Shown: piece by piece, positions 34,879 through 43,288 of the stretch
Layout: the number at the start of each line of letters is the position of its first letter
Numbering within the stretch: position 1 is the first letter of the stretch
Assembly: GCF_016863395.1 (NCBI RefSeq)
Contig: NZ_BOOU01000058.1
Coordinates: forward strand, 1 to 64,000
DNA length: 64,000 bases
Reading direction: 5' to 3'
Source of the DNA: Sphaerisporangium rufum
GTDB taxonomy: Bacteria > Actinomycetota > Actinomycetes > Streptosporangiales > Streptosporangiaceae
Notes under the pieces: model-generated
Seen by the model: only the letters and a program-made list of their open reading frames with translations
What the model was told of the DNA's origin: nothing
The model's database searches: none
Position numbers and translations under genes: made by a program

Positions 34879-36234
34879 ATGGGGGACTCTCCGGTGGTGT
34901 TGGTCGCCGGTGGGGGCATCGGCGGCCTGGCGCTGGCGCAGGCCCTGACCCGGGCCGGGGTCGACGTCCGGGTGTTCGAGCGCGGCGACGCCCCGGACGC
35001 GTGGGTCAGCGGTTACCGCATCCACGTCAACCAGATGGGCGCGCGGTCGCTGCGGCAGTGCCTGCCCGGCCCGCTGTGGGAGGCGTTCACCGCCACCGCG
35101 GGCCGTCCCGGGCCCGGCTTCCGGTTCCGGACCGAGACCCTGGACCACCTGCTGTTCGTCGAAGAGGAGGTGATGTGCGGGCGGGCGACCGAGCCGCCCG
35201 ACATGCAGTACGCGGCGAGCCGTGCGGTGCTGCGCCGCCTGCTGCTGGCCGGGATGTCGGACGTCGTCCGGTTCGGCCGCACCTTCGAGCGGTACGAGAC
35301 GCGGCCGGACGGCCGGGTCACCGCGCACTTCGCGGACGGCACCAGCGAGACCGGGGACGTGCTGGTCGGGGCGGACGGGGTGAACTCGCGGGTACGCGCG
35401 CAGTACCTGCCGGCCGCGGCGCGGGTGCGCACCGAGGCCACCGCGATCGGCGGCCGGGTGCCGCTGACCCCTGAGACGCAGGACCTGCTGCCGGCCGGGT
35501 TCGGCGACGGGTTGAACCTGGTGCTGCCCGGCAGCGGGTGCGCGCTGTTCACCGCGTCCTTCACCGGCCGGCGGCACGCGGCGGCGAACCTGGGGCTGGA
35601 CGTGGATCTCACGCCTTACGGCCTGGATCTGGGCTCGCTGGCCGATGAGATGGCGGACTACGTGCTGTTCGCGTATATCGCGCATCGGGGGAGCTATCCG
35701 CCGGACGCCGCCGGGCTGGACGGGCCGGAACTGCTGGACCTGGTCGGCCGGCGGACAGAAGGCTGGCATCCGGAGTTGCGCCGGATGCTCGCCGCCGCCG
35801 ATCCGGGCACCGTCCGGCTGATGCCGTTCGTCACCTCCACCCCGGTTCGCCGCTGGCGTCCCGGTCCGGTGACCGTGCTCGGCGACGCCGTCCACAGCAT
35901 GACGCCCGCGCTCGGTCTGGGGGCCAACGTGGCGCTGCGCGACGCGGCGCTGCTGTCCAGCCGGCTGGCGGCGGTGCACCGGGGCGAGGCGGACCTGGTC
36001 ACCGCCATCGGGGAGTACGAGGAGCGGATGCGCCGGTACGGGTTCCAGGCCGTCCGGAAGGCCGCCCTGCTCACCGATTTCATGATCTCCGGTGATCGGC
36101 GGCTGCGGCGGGTGGCGAAGGGCTGGTTCCGGCTCTGCGACGCCGCCGGGCCGCTGCGGCGGCTGAGCTTCGGCGGCATGTGGACCGACGGCACGCCGCA
36201 GGAGCCGGAGCGCCTGGCCTTCGCCACGTCCTGA
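34879..36234 (+). CDS. FAD-dependent aromatic-type monooxygenase
   Basis: A 451-residue flavoprotein hydroxylase of the PHBH/group A type. The dinucleotide site VVLVAGGGIGGLALAQAL is at the N-terminus, a GADGVNSRVR (DG motif) region is near residue 175, and the second FAD motif TVLGDAVHSMTPALGLGAN is at about 335. It would hydroxylate a small organic substrate with NAD(P)H and oxygen. AAAGGAGG precedes the ATG. The PadR neighbour suggests induction by its substrate, perhaps a xenobiotic or antibiotic. The substrate is not predictable. Confidence 0.9.
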   Translation: MGDSPVVLVAGGGIGGLALAQALTRAGVDVRVFERGDAPDAWVSGYRIHVNQMGARSLRQCLPGPLWEAFTATAGRPGPGFRFRTETLDHLLFVEEEVMCGRATEPPDMQYAASRAVLRRLLLAGMSDVVRFGRTFERYETRPDGRVTAHFADGTSETGDVLVGADGVNSRVRAQYLPAAARVRTEATAIGGRVPLTPETQDLLPAGFGDGLNLVLPGSGCALFTASFTGRRHAAANLGLDVDLTPYGLDLGSLADEMADYVLFAYIAHRGSYPPDAAGLDGPELLDLVGRRTEGWHPELRRMLAAADPGTVRLMPFVTSTPVRRWRPGPVTVLGDAVHSMTPALGLGANVALRDAALLSSRLAAVHRGEADLVTAIGEYEERMRRYGFQAVRKAALLTDFMISGDRRLRRVAKGWFRLCDAAGPLRRLSFGGMWTDGTPQEPERLAFATS

Positions 36235-36285
36235 CCGCCGGCCCGCGGCCGTGCCGTGCTCGGCGCGCGGGCCGGTGCATGCGGG

Positions 36286-37371
36286 TCAGTCGAACAGGAC
36301 CACCTGGCGCAGGACCTCGCCGGTGCGCAGCGCGGCGACGGCGTCGTTGAGGTCGGCCAGCCGGATGCGGGAGCTGATCATGCTGTCCAGGTCCAGCTTG
36401 CCGGCCTTCCACAGCCGGGCGAAGAACGGGAAGTCGCGGCGGACGTCGCTGCCGCCGTACATCGAGCTGAGCAGGCGCTTGCCCTCGAAGAGCAGGCTGA
36501 AGGCCGACAGCTGGACGGTGTCGTCCATCGCGCCCGCGCCGACCACCACGACGTCGCCGCCGCGGCGGGTGGCCTGCCAGGCGGACATGATGGTCGCCGA
36601 CCTGCCGACCACCTCGAAGCCGTAGTCGAAGCCCAGCCCGCCGGTGAGGGCGCCCATCGCCTCCGGCAGTCCTTCGGGGGTGCAGGCGTCGGTGGCGCCG
36701 ACCTTGCGGGCCAGCTCATGCTTGGCGGCCACCGGGTCCACCGCCAGGATGGTGGTGGCGCCGGAGATGCGGGCGCCCTGGATGACCGACAGCCCGACGC
36801 CGCCGCAGCCGATCACCACCACGGTGGAGCCGGGCCGCACCTGGGCGGTGTTGATCGCGGCGCCGACGCCGGTGGTGATGCCGCAGCCGATCAGCGCCGC
36901 CACCTCGAACGGCACGTCCGGGTCCACCTTGACGGCGCCCTGCCACGGCACCACGATCTCCTCGGCCCAGGTGCCGCAGCCGGCCATGCCGAAGGCCGGG
37001 GTGTCGCCGCCGAACCGGAACCGGGCCAGCGAGAAGCTCTCCATGACGTAGGTCATGCACAGGTACGGCTGGCCCACGATGCAGTTGGGGCAGCTCCCGC
37101 AGGCCGGTGTCCAGTTGATGATCACGTGGTCTCCCGGCCGCACCGAGGTGACGTGGTCGCCCACCTCCACGACCTCGCCCGCGCCCTCGTGTCCCGGGAT
37201 CACCGGCAGGGGCATGGGCAGCACGCCGGACAGCACCGACAGGTCCGAATGGCAGACGCCGGTCGCTCTGATCTTCACCCGGACGTCGGTGGGGCCGACC
37301 GGGGTGAGGGTGAAGTCGTCGCGGATGTCCAGCTTGTCATCGCCGACGGCGTGCAGCAGCGCGGCTCGCAT
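36286..37371 (-). CDS. Zn-dependent alcohol dehydrogenase
   Basis: A 361-residue MDR alcohol dehydrogenase. Catalytic zinc ligands are in GVCHSDLS and PGHEGAGEV. The structural zinc loop CGSCPNCIVGQPYLC has four Cys. The cofactor site is VVIGCGGVGLSVIQGA, with Asp in LAVDPV favouring NAD. It is the third gene of the PPOX-ferredoxin-ADH operon, which carries a KstR-type box. In the steroid context it could oxidise a side-chain alcohol made by a P450, but that is inference. Confidence 0.92.
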   Translation of the reverse strand: MRAALLHAVGDDKLDIRDDFTLTPVGPTDVRVKIRATGVCHSDLSVLSGVLPMPLPVIPGHEGAGEVVEVGDHVTSVRPGDHVIINWTPACGSCPNCIVGQPYLCMTYVMESFSLARFRFGGDTPAFGMAGCGTWAEEIVVPWQGAVKVDPDVPFEVAALIGCGITTGVGAAINTAQVRPGSTVVVIGCGGVGLSVIQGARISGATTILAVDPVAAKHELARKVGATDACTPEGLPEAMGALTGGLGFDYGFEVVGRSATIMSAWQATRRGGDVVVVGAGAMDDTVQLSAFSLLFEGKRLLSSMYGGSDVRRDFPFFARLWKAGKLDLDSMISSRIRLADLNDAVAALRTGEVLRQVVLFD

Positions 37372-37397
37372 AACGGGAGACCTCCTAGGGAGCGTTT

Positions 37398-37589
37398 CTA
37401 CTCTTCGAGGGAGAGGGCGGCTTTGGGGCAGGACCGGACCGCGTGGCGCACGCGGTCGAGCATCTCCGGCGGGGGCTCGGGCAGCAGGACGTGCAGGTTG
37501 TCCTCCTCGTCCACCTCGAAGACGTCGGGGGCGAGACCCATGCAGACGGCGTTGGCCTCGCAGGCGTCGTAGTCGACCTTGATTCTCAT
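37398..37589 (-). CDS. [3Fe-4S]-type ferredoxin
   Basis: A 63-residue ferredoxin with Cys10, Cys16 and Cys54 (CEANAVC and SCPKAAL). The three-Cys set and small size match the [3Fe-4S] ferredoxins that donate electrons to actinobacterial P450s. It lies 26 bases from the ADH gene and 34 bases from the PPOX gene on the same strand. The nearest P450 is 12.5 kb away, also with a KstR-type box, so it is a plausible redox partner. Confidence 0.92.
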   Translation of the reverse strand: MRIKVDYDACEANAVCMGLAPDVFEVDEEDNLHVLLPEPPPEMLDRVRHAVRSCPKAALSLEE

Positions 37590-37623
37590 CAGAGCCCTCC
37601 TCGCGTGACGTACGGCAGAGAGC

Positions 37624-38100
37624 CTAAGGCGCGGCCGGGGCGGTCAGCTTGCGGTGGTCCCAGGAGACGACGCGTGTCGGCTCGACCAGGTAGGCGATCC
37701 GCTTGCGCCCGGTGTGCGCGACGTAGCCGCGAAGCTCCTCGGTGACTCCGGACTCCGGCAGCCCGGTCATCCGCCGGGTGATCTCCAGGCCGATGCCGAG
37801 CACGGCGCCGGGTTCGGGCACCGGGCGGGCGGTGCCGTAGACCAGCGCGCCGCGCAGCTCGGCGTAGTCGTCGCCGGTCTCGATCAGGCAGGACACCCTG
37901 GGGTCGCGTTCGATGTTGCGCGCCTTCTGCGCCTTGGCGTACGTCCAGAACGCGATCCGGCCGTCCACCAAACCGTAGAACATGGTCACCAGGTGCGGGG
38001 TGCCGTCCGGATTGATCGTGCCGAGCTGCAGCTTGCGCGAGTCGCGCAGCAGGCTCGCCACCTCGCCGTCCGTCATCGTCACCCGGGCGCGCTGGTTCAC
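37624..38100 (-). CDS. Pyridoxamine 5'-phosphate oxidase-fold (PPOX/F420) protein
   Basis: A 158-residue split-barrel flavin/F420-binding protein. Marks are KLQLGTINPDGTPHLVTM, KARNIERDPRVSCLI and the C-terminal RIAYLVEPTRVVSWDHRKL. Such proteins reduce or oxidise small molecules using F420 or FMN. I choose GTG 38100 (VNQRARVTMTD start, usual in the family). A TACTTT -10 element and a KstR-type box lie just upstream, so the mRNA is probably leaderless. It is the first gene of a three-gene operon. Confidence 0.88.
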   Translation of the reverse strand: MNQRARVTMTDGEVASLLRDSRKLQLGTINPDGTPHLVTMFYGLVDGRIAFWTYAKAQKARNIERDPRVSCLIETGDDYAELRGALVYGTARPVPEPGAVLGIGLEITRRMTGLPESGVTEELRGYVAHTGRKRIAYLVEPTRVVSWDHRKLTAPAAP

Positions 38101-38104
38101 CGAC

Positions 38105-38122
38105 AAAGTAGAACACGTTCCA
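38105..38122. promoter_or_regulatory. KstR-type box overlapping -10 (PPOX-ferredoxin-ADH operon)
   Basis: TAGAACACGTTCCA (38109-38122) fits TnnAACnnGTTnnA. On the minus strand its end overlaps the -10 TACTTT (38105-38110), four bases before the PPOX start. A TTGCCG -35 candidate lies 19 bases further upstream. On the plus strand a TAAGGT also follows the box, so the methyltransferase gene could share it. Confidence 0.7.
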
Positions 38123-38206
38123 TAAGGTGCGGCAAGACCAGGGCGAACATTGTTCGGGACGCCCTGGATCAAGAACTCGGGATGGTGATGGGCGATGGCC
38201 GGGTAG

Positions 38207-38875
<669 letters not shown>

Positions 38876-38936
38876 GCCGCTCCGGACGTCTCTCCGGCGG
38901 GGCGCGGCCGGCCGCTCGGCCGTCGGCGGGGCGGGG

Positions 38937-39695
38937 TCATTGCCCGGCGGGTTCCGGCGGCGTGAGCAGGGTCATCAGCTGGTCCAGGCAGCGCCGGCGG
39001 TACTCCGGAGAGCCGGGTGGCACGCCGAGCAGGTCGCCGGTGAGCTGCGGCAGCGCGATCGGCGCGAACGCCACCAGATGCGCCAGGAACATCACGAACT
39101 CCGCGGAGACCGCCCCGGTCAGCTCGCCGGCCCGCTGGCGCTCGCGCACCCGCCGCACGCCCTCGGCCAGCCGGTCGCGCTGGGCGGCGGCGGCCTCCTG
39201 TGTCCCGTGGGCCGGGCCGTCGCCGAGGGCCTGCCACACCACCAGCCGGGCCCAGTCGGGCGCGTCCAGCGTCATGTCCAGGTAGGCCGCCACCGACGCG
39301 GCGAAGGTGCCGTCGGCCGGCGCGACCGCGTCCTGCCCGGCCGCCCAGCGGCGCCGCAGCTCGTCCAGCAGACCCTGCTTGCCGCCGAAATAGTAGGCGA
39401 TCAGTTGCTGGTTCACGCCGGCCCGGGCGGCGATGCCCGCGGTGCGGGCGCCGGCGTACCCCTTGGCGCCGAACTCGGCCACCGCCGCGTCCAGGATCTT
39501 GCCCCGGGTGCGCTCGGCCGCCATGTCGCGCTCGCCGCCGCCGCGGTGCCGGCGCGGCGGCCGCGGCCTTCCCGGGCCGCTCGCGGCGTCCCCAGGGCCG
39601 CTCGCGGAGCCGTCCCCAGGGCCGCGCGCCTGGCCGTCCCTAGGGGCTCTCCCCGTCCCGCTCCCGCCGCCGCCGGGGTCTCGCTCGCTCGTCAC
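38937..39695 (-). CDS. TetR family transcriptional regulator
   Basis: A 252-residue TetR protein as drawn from GTG 39695. The first 57 residues are Gly/Pro-rich low complexity (GPGDGSASGPGDAASGPG), and the real start may be ATG 39524. The HTH is ILDAAVAEFGAKGYAGART, then GVNQQLIAYYFGGKQGLL. The C-terminal domain resembles regulators of the TetR_C family with ligand pockets. It is divergent from the oxidoreductase gene across two tandem dyads, so it probably represses that pair and itself. Confidence 0.85.
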   Translation of the reverse strand: MTSERDPGGGGSGTGRAPRDGQARGPGDGSASGPGDAASGPGRPRPPRRHRGGGERDMAAERTRGKILDAAVAEFGAKGYAGARTAGIAARAGVNQQLIAYYFGGKQGLLDELRRRWAAGQDAVAPADGTFAASVAAYLDMTLDAPDWARLVVWQALGDGPAHGTQEAAAAQRDRLAEGVRRVRERQRAGELTGAVSAEFVMFLAHLVAFAPIALPQLTGDLLGVPPGSPEYRRRCLDQLMTLLTPPEPAGQ

Positions 39696-39712
39696 TCCGG
39701 CAGTACATCAGT

Positions 39713-39748
39713 CAATCGTTTGATTGACAAATTTCAATCGAACGATTG
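39713..39748. promoter_or_regulatory. Two tandem TetR operators
   Basis: CAATCGTTTGATTG (39713-39726) and CAATCGAACGATTG (39735-39748) are two dyads of the same CAATC(G)...(C)GATTG type, 22 bases centre to centre, in the only AT-rich stretch between the divergent TetR and oxidoreductase genes. Confidence 0.75.
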
Positions 39749-39786
39749 ATACTCGGCTGGCGCAGGCGACCGGAGAAGGGTGAGGC

Positions 39787-40701
39787 ATGGCACGGATCGT
39801 GGTGTTCGAGGAGTACGGCGGGCCGGAGGTGCTGCGGGTCATCGAGACGGCCGACCCGCGCCCGGCGGCGGGGCAGATCCGGGTGCGGGTGCGCGCGGCG
39901 GGCGTGCAGCCTTTCGACGCCTTCTACCGGCGCGGCGACTTCGCCCGCTACCGGCCGGCCACATTCCCAGCCCGGCTGGGCAACGAGGTGGCCGGCGTGG
40001 TGGACGCGGCCGGCCAGGACGCCACCGGGTTCGCCCCGGGCGACGAGGTGATCGCGTTCGTCGACGCCGTGGGGTACGCCGACACGGTGGTCGCGCCGGC
40101 CACGTCCGCCGTCCACCGGCCGCCCGGGATGCCGTGGCCGGAGGCGGGCGCGCTGTCGGCGAGCGGGCAGACCGCCGACACCGCGCTGGACGAGCTGGGG
40201 GTGACCGCCGGGGACACCCTGCTGGTCCACGCGGCGGCCGGCGGCGTCGGCTCGTTCGCCGTCCAGCTCGCGGTCGCCCGCGGCGCCACGGTGATCGGCA
40301 CGGCGAGCGAGCGCAACCACGAGTACCTGCGCGCCTTCGGGGCGATCCCGGTGACCTACGGCCCGGGGCTCGCCGAACGCGTCCGGGCCCTCGCCCCGGG
40401 CGGGATCACCGCGGCGCTGGACTGCGTCGGCGGCCAGGCCAACGAGGTGTCGGTCGAGCTGCTGGGCTCGCCGGACCGGGCGGTCACGCTGGCCGACTGG
40501 GACGCCGGGCGGCGGGTGGGCGTCCGCCGGGTCGGCACCGGCCGGTCCGCCGCCCGGCTGGCCAGGCTGCTCGCGCACTACGAGAAGGGCACCCTTCAGG
40601 TGCCGGTCACCGCCACCTTCCCGCTGGACCAGGCGCCGGCCGCGCACCGGGCGATCGAGACCGGGCACACCCGCGGCAAGATCGTGCTGGTGGCGCCGTG
40701 A
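39787..40701 (+). CDS. NADP-dependent MDR oxidoreductase (quinone reductase-like)
   Basis: A 304-residue zeta-crystallin/quinone-oxidoreductase-type protein without a zinc site. It has GVQPFDAFYRRGDF, RLGNEVAGVVDAAG and the cofactor motif LLVHAAAGGVGSFAVQLA. It probably reduces quinones or enones with NADPH as a detoxification enzyme. It is under the TetR operators at 39713-39748 and overlaps the following PPOX gene by GTGA. Confidence 0.9.
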   Translation: MARIVVFEEYGGPEVLRVIETADPRPAAGQIRVRVRAAGVQPFDAFYRRGDFARYRPATFPARLGNEVAGVVDAAGQDATGFAPGDEVIAFVDAVGYADTVVAPATSAVHRPPGMPWPEAGALSASGQTADTALDELGVTAGDTLLVHAAAGGVGSFAVQLAVARGATVIGTASERNHEYLRAFGAIPVTYGPGLAERVRALAPGGITAALDCVGGQANEVSVELLGSPDRAVTLADWDAGRRVGVRRVGTGRSAARLARLLAHYEKGTLQVPVTATFPLDQAPAAHRAIETGHTRGKIVLVAP

Positions 40702-41300
40702 CCGGCCACCGGCCACCGGCCGCCGCCCGGCCCGCCGGGACGCCCGCCGCCACCGGGCGCGCCGCGCCGGACGTGTCGCCGGCCGCCGGGCCCGATGAGA
40801 CGCCCGCCGCCACCGGGCGCGCCGCGCCGGACGTCCGGGCGCCTACCACGCGGGAGCCCGCCGGTTCCGGCCGCACGGTGCCGGGCGTCCCGGCGCTCAC
40901 CGCGGGGGAGATCGCCTACCTCGGCGCGCGGCGGCTCGGCCGGCTGGCGACCGTCGCGCCGGACGGGGCGCCACAGGTCAACCCGGTGTCCTGCTACTAC
41001 AACCCGGCCACCGGCACGATCGACATCGGCGGGCACGCCATGGCGGCGAGCCGCAAGTTCCGCAACGTGCGGGCGAACCCCCGGGTGGCGGTGGTGGTGG
41101 ACGACATGCCGGGCGGCATGGAGACCATCCGCTGCCTGGAGATCCGCGGCACCGCCGAGGCGATCGAGGCACCGGACGACAGCGCCGCCCGGGCGCCCGG
41201 CGCGATCATCCGCATCCGCCCGCGCCGGGTGATCAGCTGGGGCATCGACCCGCCGCACCTGGCCTGCGGCGCCCGCGATGTGCGTCCGGGAGAGGGCTGA
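40698..41300 (+). CDS. PPOX-class F420/FMN-dependent protein
   Basis: A 200-residue protein. The C-terminal 135 residues form a PPOX split barrel (YLGARRLGRLATVAPDGAP, ASRKFRNVRANPRVAVVVDD, RVISWGID). The first 65 residues are Pro/Ala-rich and include a duplicated TPAATGRAAPDV segment. The GTG start overlaps the TGA of the oxidoreductase gene, giving a two-gene TetR-controlled operon. Confidence 0.85.
   Translation: MTGHRPPAAARPAGTPAATGRAAPDVSPAAGPDETPAATGRAAPDVRAPTTREPAGSGRTVPGVPALTAGEIAYLGARRLGRLATVAPDGAPQVNPVSCYYNPATGTIDIGGHAMAASRKFRNVRANPRVAVVVDDMPGGMETIRCLEIRGTAEAIEAPDDSAARAPGAIIRIRPRRVISWGIDPPHLACGARDVRPGEG
40739..40834 (+). repeat. Exact 36-bp direct repeat, 60-bp period
   Basis: The 36-base segment at 40739-40774 recurs exactly at 40799-40834. 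It encodes TPAATGRAAPDV twice in the disordered N-terminus of the PPOX protein. Complete nucleotide identity points to a recent duplication. Confidence 0.85.
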
Positions 41301-41456
41301 CCGGTCTGGACCCGCCATGCGGGAAGCACCACCGGCGGGTCGCTGAACGCCTGGGTGCCGCCTGCCGGCCGGTGCGGTCCGGTGGCGGCGCTTCCCCCGT
41401 GGCGTGCCGGCTCTTCGTCGCCCCGGTCCGGGGCCGCCCGGGCCGGGGCGCGGAGG

Positions 41457-42578
41457 TCAGGCGCGGGTGGGGGTGGGGGAGCAGCCGCAGGCGGCGGGGT
41501 CGCCGGCCGGGACCGAATGGCGGCCGGCGTCGCGGAACAGCGCCGCCGCCGGAGTGGCGCCGGCCAGCGCATCGGCGGCCAGCACCACCGCGGCGGCCGT
41601 GTACGCCGACTGCTCGTGGGGGAACCAGGCCCGGTTGGCGAACTGCCAGCCGGTCCAGTAGGAGCCGTCCTCATGCCGCAGCCGCTGCATGTCGCCGAAG
41701 ATCGTGAGCGCGCGCTCGCGGTCGCCGGCCGCGTCGAGCGCCATCACCAGCTCGCAGGATTCCGCGCCGGTGACCCAGGGCTGGTCGGAGACGCAGCGGG
41801 CGCCGAGGCCGGGCACCACGAAGGTGTCCCACTGCTCGTCCAGCCGCCGCAGGGCCGCCGGTCCGCGCACCGCGCCGCCCAGCACCGGGTAGTACCAGTC
41901 CATCGAGAACCGGCTCTTGTCGGCGAACGCCTCGGGGTGCGCGGCGATCACGTGGCCCAGCCGGTCGGCGGCCAGCTCCCAGTCCGGCTGCGGCTCGCCC
42001 AGGCGCTCGCCAAGCGACACCCCGCAGCGCAGGCCCTGGTAGATGGACGAGCAGCCGGTGAGCAGGGCGAATCCGGCGGGCTCGCCGGCGGCCGAGCGCC
42101 GCCAGCGGATCTCGCCGCGCGCGGTCTGCAGGCCGACCGCGAAGTCGAGGGCGCGGCGGACGACCGGCCACATGGCGGCGGCGAACCGGGTGTCCCCGGT
42201 GACCAGCAGGTCGTGCCAGACCCCGACCGCGACGTAGGCGGCGTGGTTGCTCTCGCCGTCCGGCTCGGCCACCGCGCCGTCCACCAGCTTCATCGGCCAG
42301 GAGCCGTCCGGGCGCTGGTGGCGGACCAGCCAGGCGTACCCGTGCCGGGCCTCGGCGACCAGGCCGGCCGTGGTCATCGCCATCAGGCACTCGACGTGGT
42401 TCCAGGCGTCCACGTGGCCCTGCGGCCACGGCACCCCGCCGTCGGCCTGCTGGACGGCGGCGATGCTCCGCGCGGTGGCCACCACCTGCTCGGCGGTGAT
42501 GGCGCCCGGCACCGCCGGCACCGGATGCCGCGGCGCGGCCGGCGGGGCGGGCAGCGCGGCGCGGTCGGGTGCCGTCAT
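41457..42578 (-). CDS. Alpha/alpha-toroid protein (prenyltransferase/terpenoid cyclase-like fold)
   Basis: A 373-residue protein with helical repeats of the (alpha/alpha)6 toroid class (QQADGGVPWPQGHVDAWNHV, WLVRHQRPDGSWPMKLVDG, VMALDAAGDRERALTIFGDM). Database labels for relatives are 'prenyltransferase', but I see neither a DxDD/DCTAE-type cyclase motif nor a CaaX zinc site; Trp- and Asp-rich turns resemble carbohydrate-active toroids. The gene overlaps the methyltransferase gene by ATGA and ends the GT-MT-toroid operon. It may act on the glycan or lipid made by its partners. The function is unknown. Confidence 0.75.
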   Translation of the reverse strand: MTAPDRAALPAPPAAPRHPVPAVPGAITAEQVVATARSIAAVQQADGGVPWPQGHVDAWNHVECLMAMTTAGLVAEARHGYAWLVRHQRPDGSWPMKLVDGAVAEPDGESNHAAYVAVGVWHDLLVTGDTRFAAAMWPVVRRALDFAVGLQTARGEIRWRRSAAGEPAGFALLTGCSSIYQGLRCGVSLGERLGEPQPDWELAADRLGHVIAAHPEAFADKSRFSMDWYYPVLGGAVRGPAALRRLDEQWDTFVVPGLGARCVSDQPWVTGAESCELVMALDAAGDRERALTIFGDMQRLRHEDGSYWTGWQFANRAWFPHEQSAYTAAAVVLAADALAGATPAAALFRDAGRHSVPAGDPAACGCSPTPTRA

Positions 42579-43288
42579 CCGGGCTTCCGGGCGTAGAGCA
42601 CCACGCTCTTGCCGATCAGCGGGTTGAGCACCGCCTCGGCGGCCCGGGTGAGCGCGGGACGCTCCATGATGTCCCACACCAGCAACCGGTGGTAGGCCTT
42701 GGCCAGCGGGTGGTCGTCGTTCCGCACGCCGACCGCGCACTTGATCCACCAGTACGGGGTGTGCAGGCCGTGCGCGTGGTGGTGCGGGCCGACGCGCAGC
42801 CCGGTCGCCTTCAGCTTGGCCGACAGCTCGGCCAGCGTGTAGATGCGCACGTGGCCGCCGGGGGTGGTGTGGTAGTCCTCCGACAGGGCCCAGCACACCC
42901 GCTCGGGCAGGAAGCTCGGCACGGTGAACGCGGCCAGGCCGCCCGGCTTGAGCACCCGGTGGATCTCCCGCATCGCGGCCATGTCGTCCGGGATATGCTC
43001 CAGCACCTCGGCGGCGATCACCCGGTCGAACGAGCCGTCCGGGAAGGGCATGGCGAGCGCGTCGCCGGTCACCACCTCCGACGTCGCGCCGTCCGGCACC
43101 TCGCCGGCCTTGTCCATCGCGGTGAACATGGCGGCGACGCCCTCCAGCTCCGCCGCGTCCTGGTCGAACGCGACGACGTCGGCGCCCCGGCGCAGCACCT
43201 CGAAGGCGTGGCGGCCGCCGCCGCAGCCGAGGTCCAGCACGCGGTGGCCCGGGCCGACCGGGAGCCTCCCGAAGTCGACGGTCAGCAC
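42575..43288 (-). CDS. Class I SAM-dependent methyltransferase
   Basis: A 237-residue Methyltransf_11-type protein with VLDLGCGGGRHAFEVLRRGA (motif I), VAFDQDAAEL and FDRVIAAEVLEHIPDD. Its GTG start directly follows the TAA of the glycosyltransferase gene, and its stop overlaps the toroid gene (ATGA). It is likely to methylate a sugar or lipid intermediate of this operon. Confidence 0.9.
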   Translation of the reverse strand: MLTVDFGRLPVGPGHRVLDLGCGGGRHAFEVLRRGADVVAFDQDAAELEGVAAMFTAMDKAGEVPDGATSEVVTGDALAMPFPDGSFDRVIAAEVLEHIPDDMAAMREIHRVLKPGGLAAFTVPSFLPERVCWALSEDYHTTPGGHVRIYTLAELSAKLKATGLRVGPHHHAHGLHTPYWWIKCAVGVRNDDHPLAKAYHRLLVWDIMERPALTRAAEAVLNPLIGKSVVLYARKPG

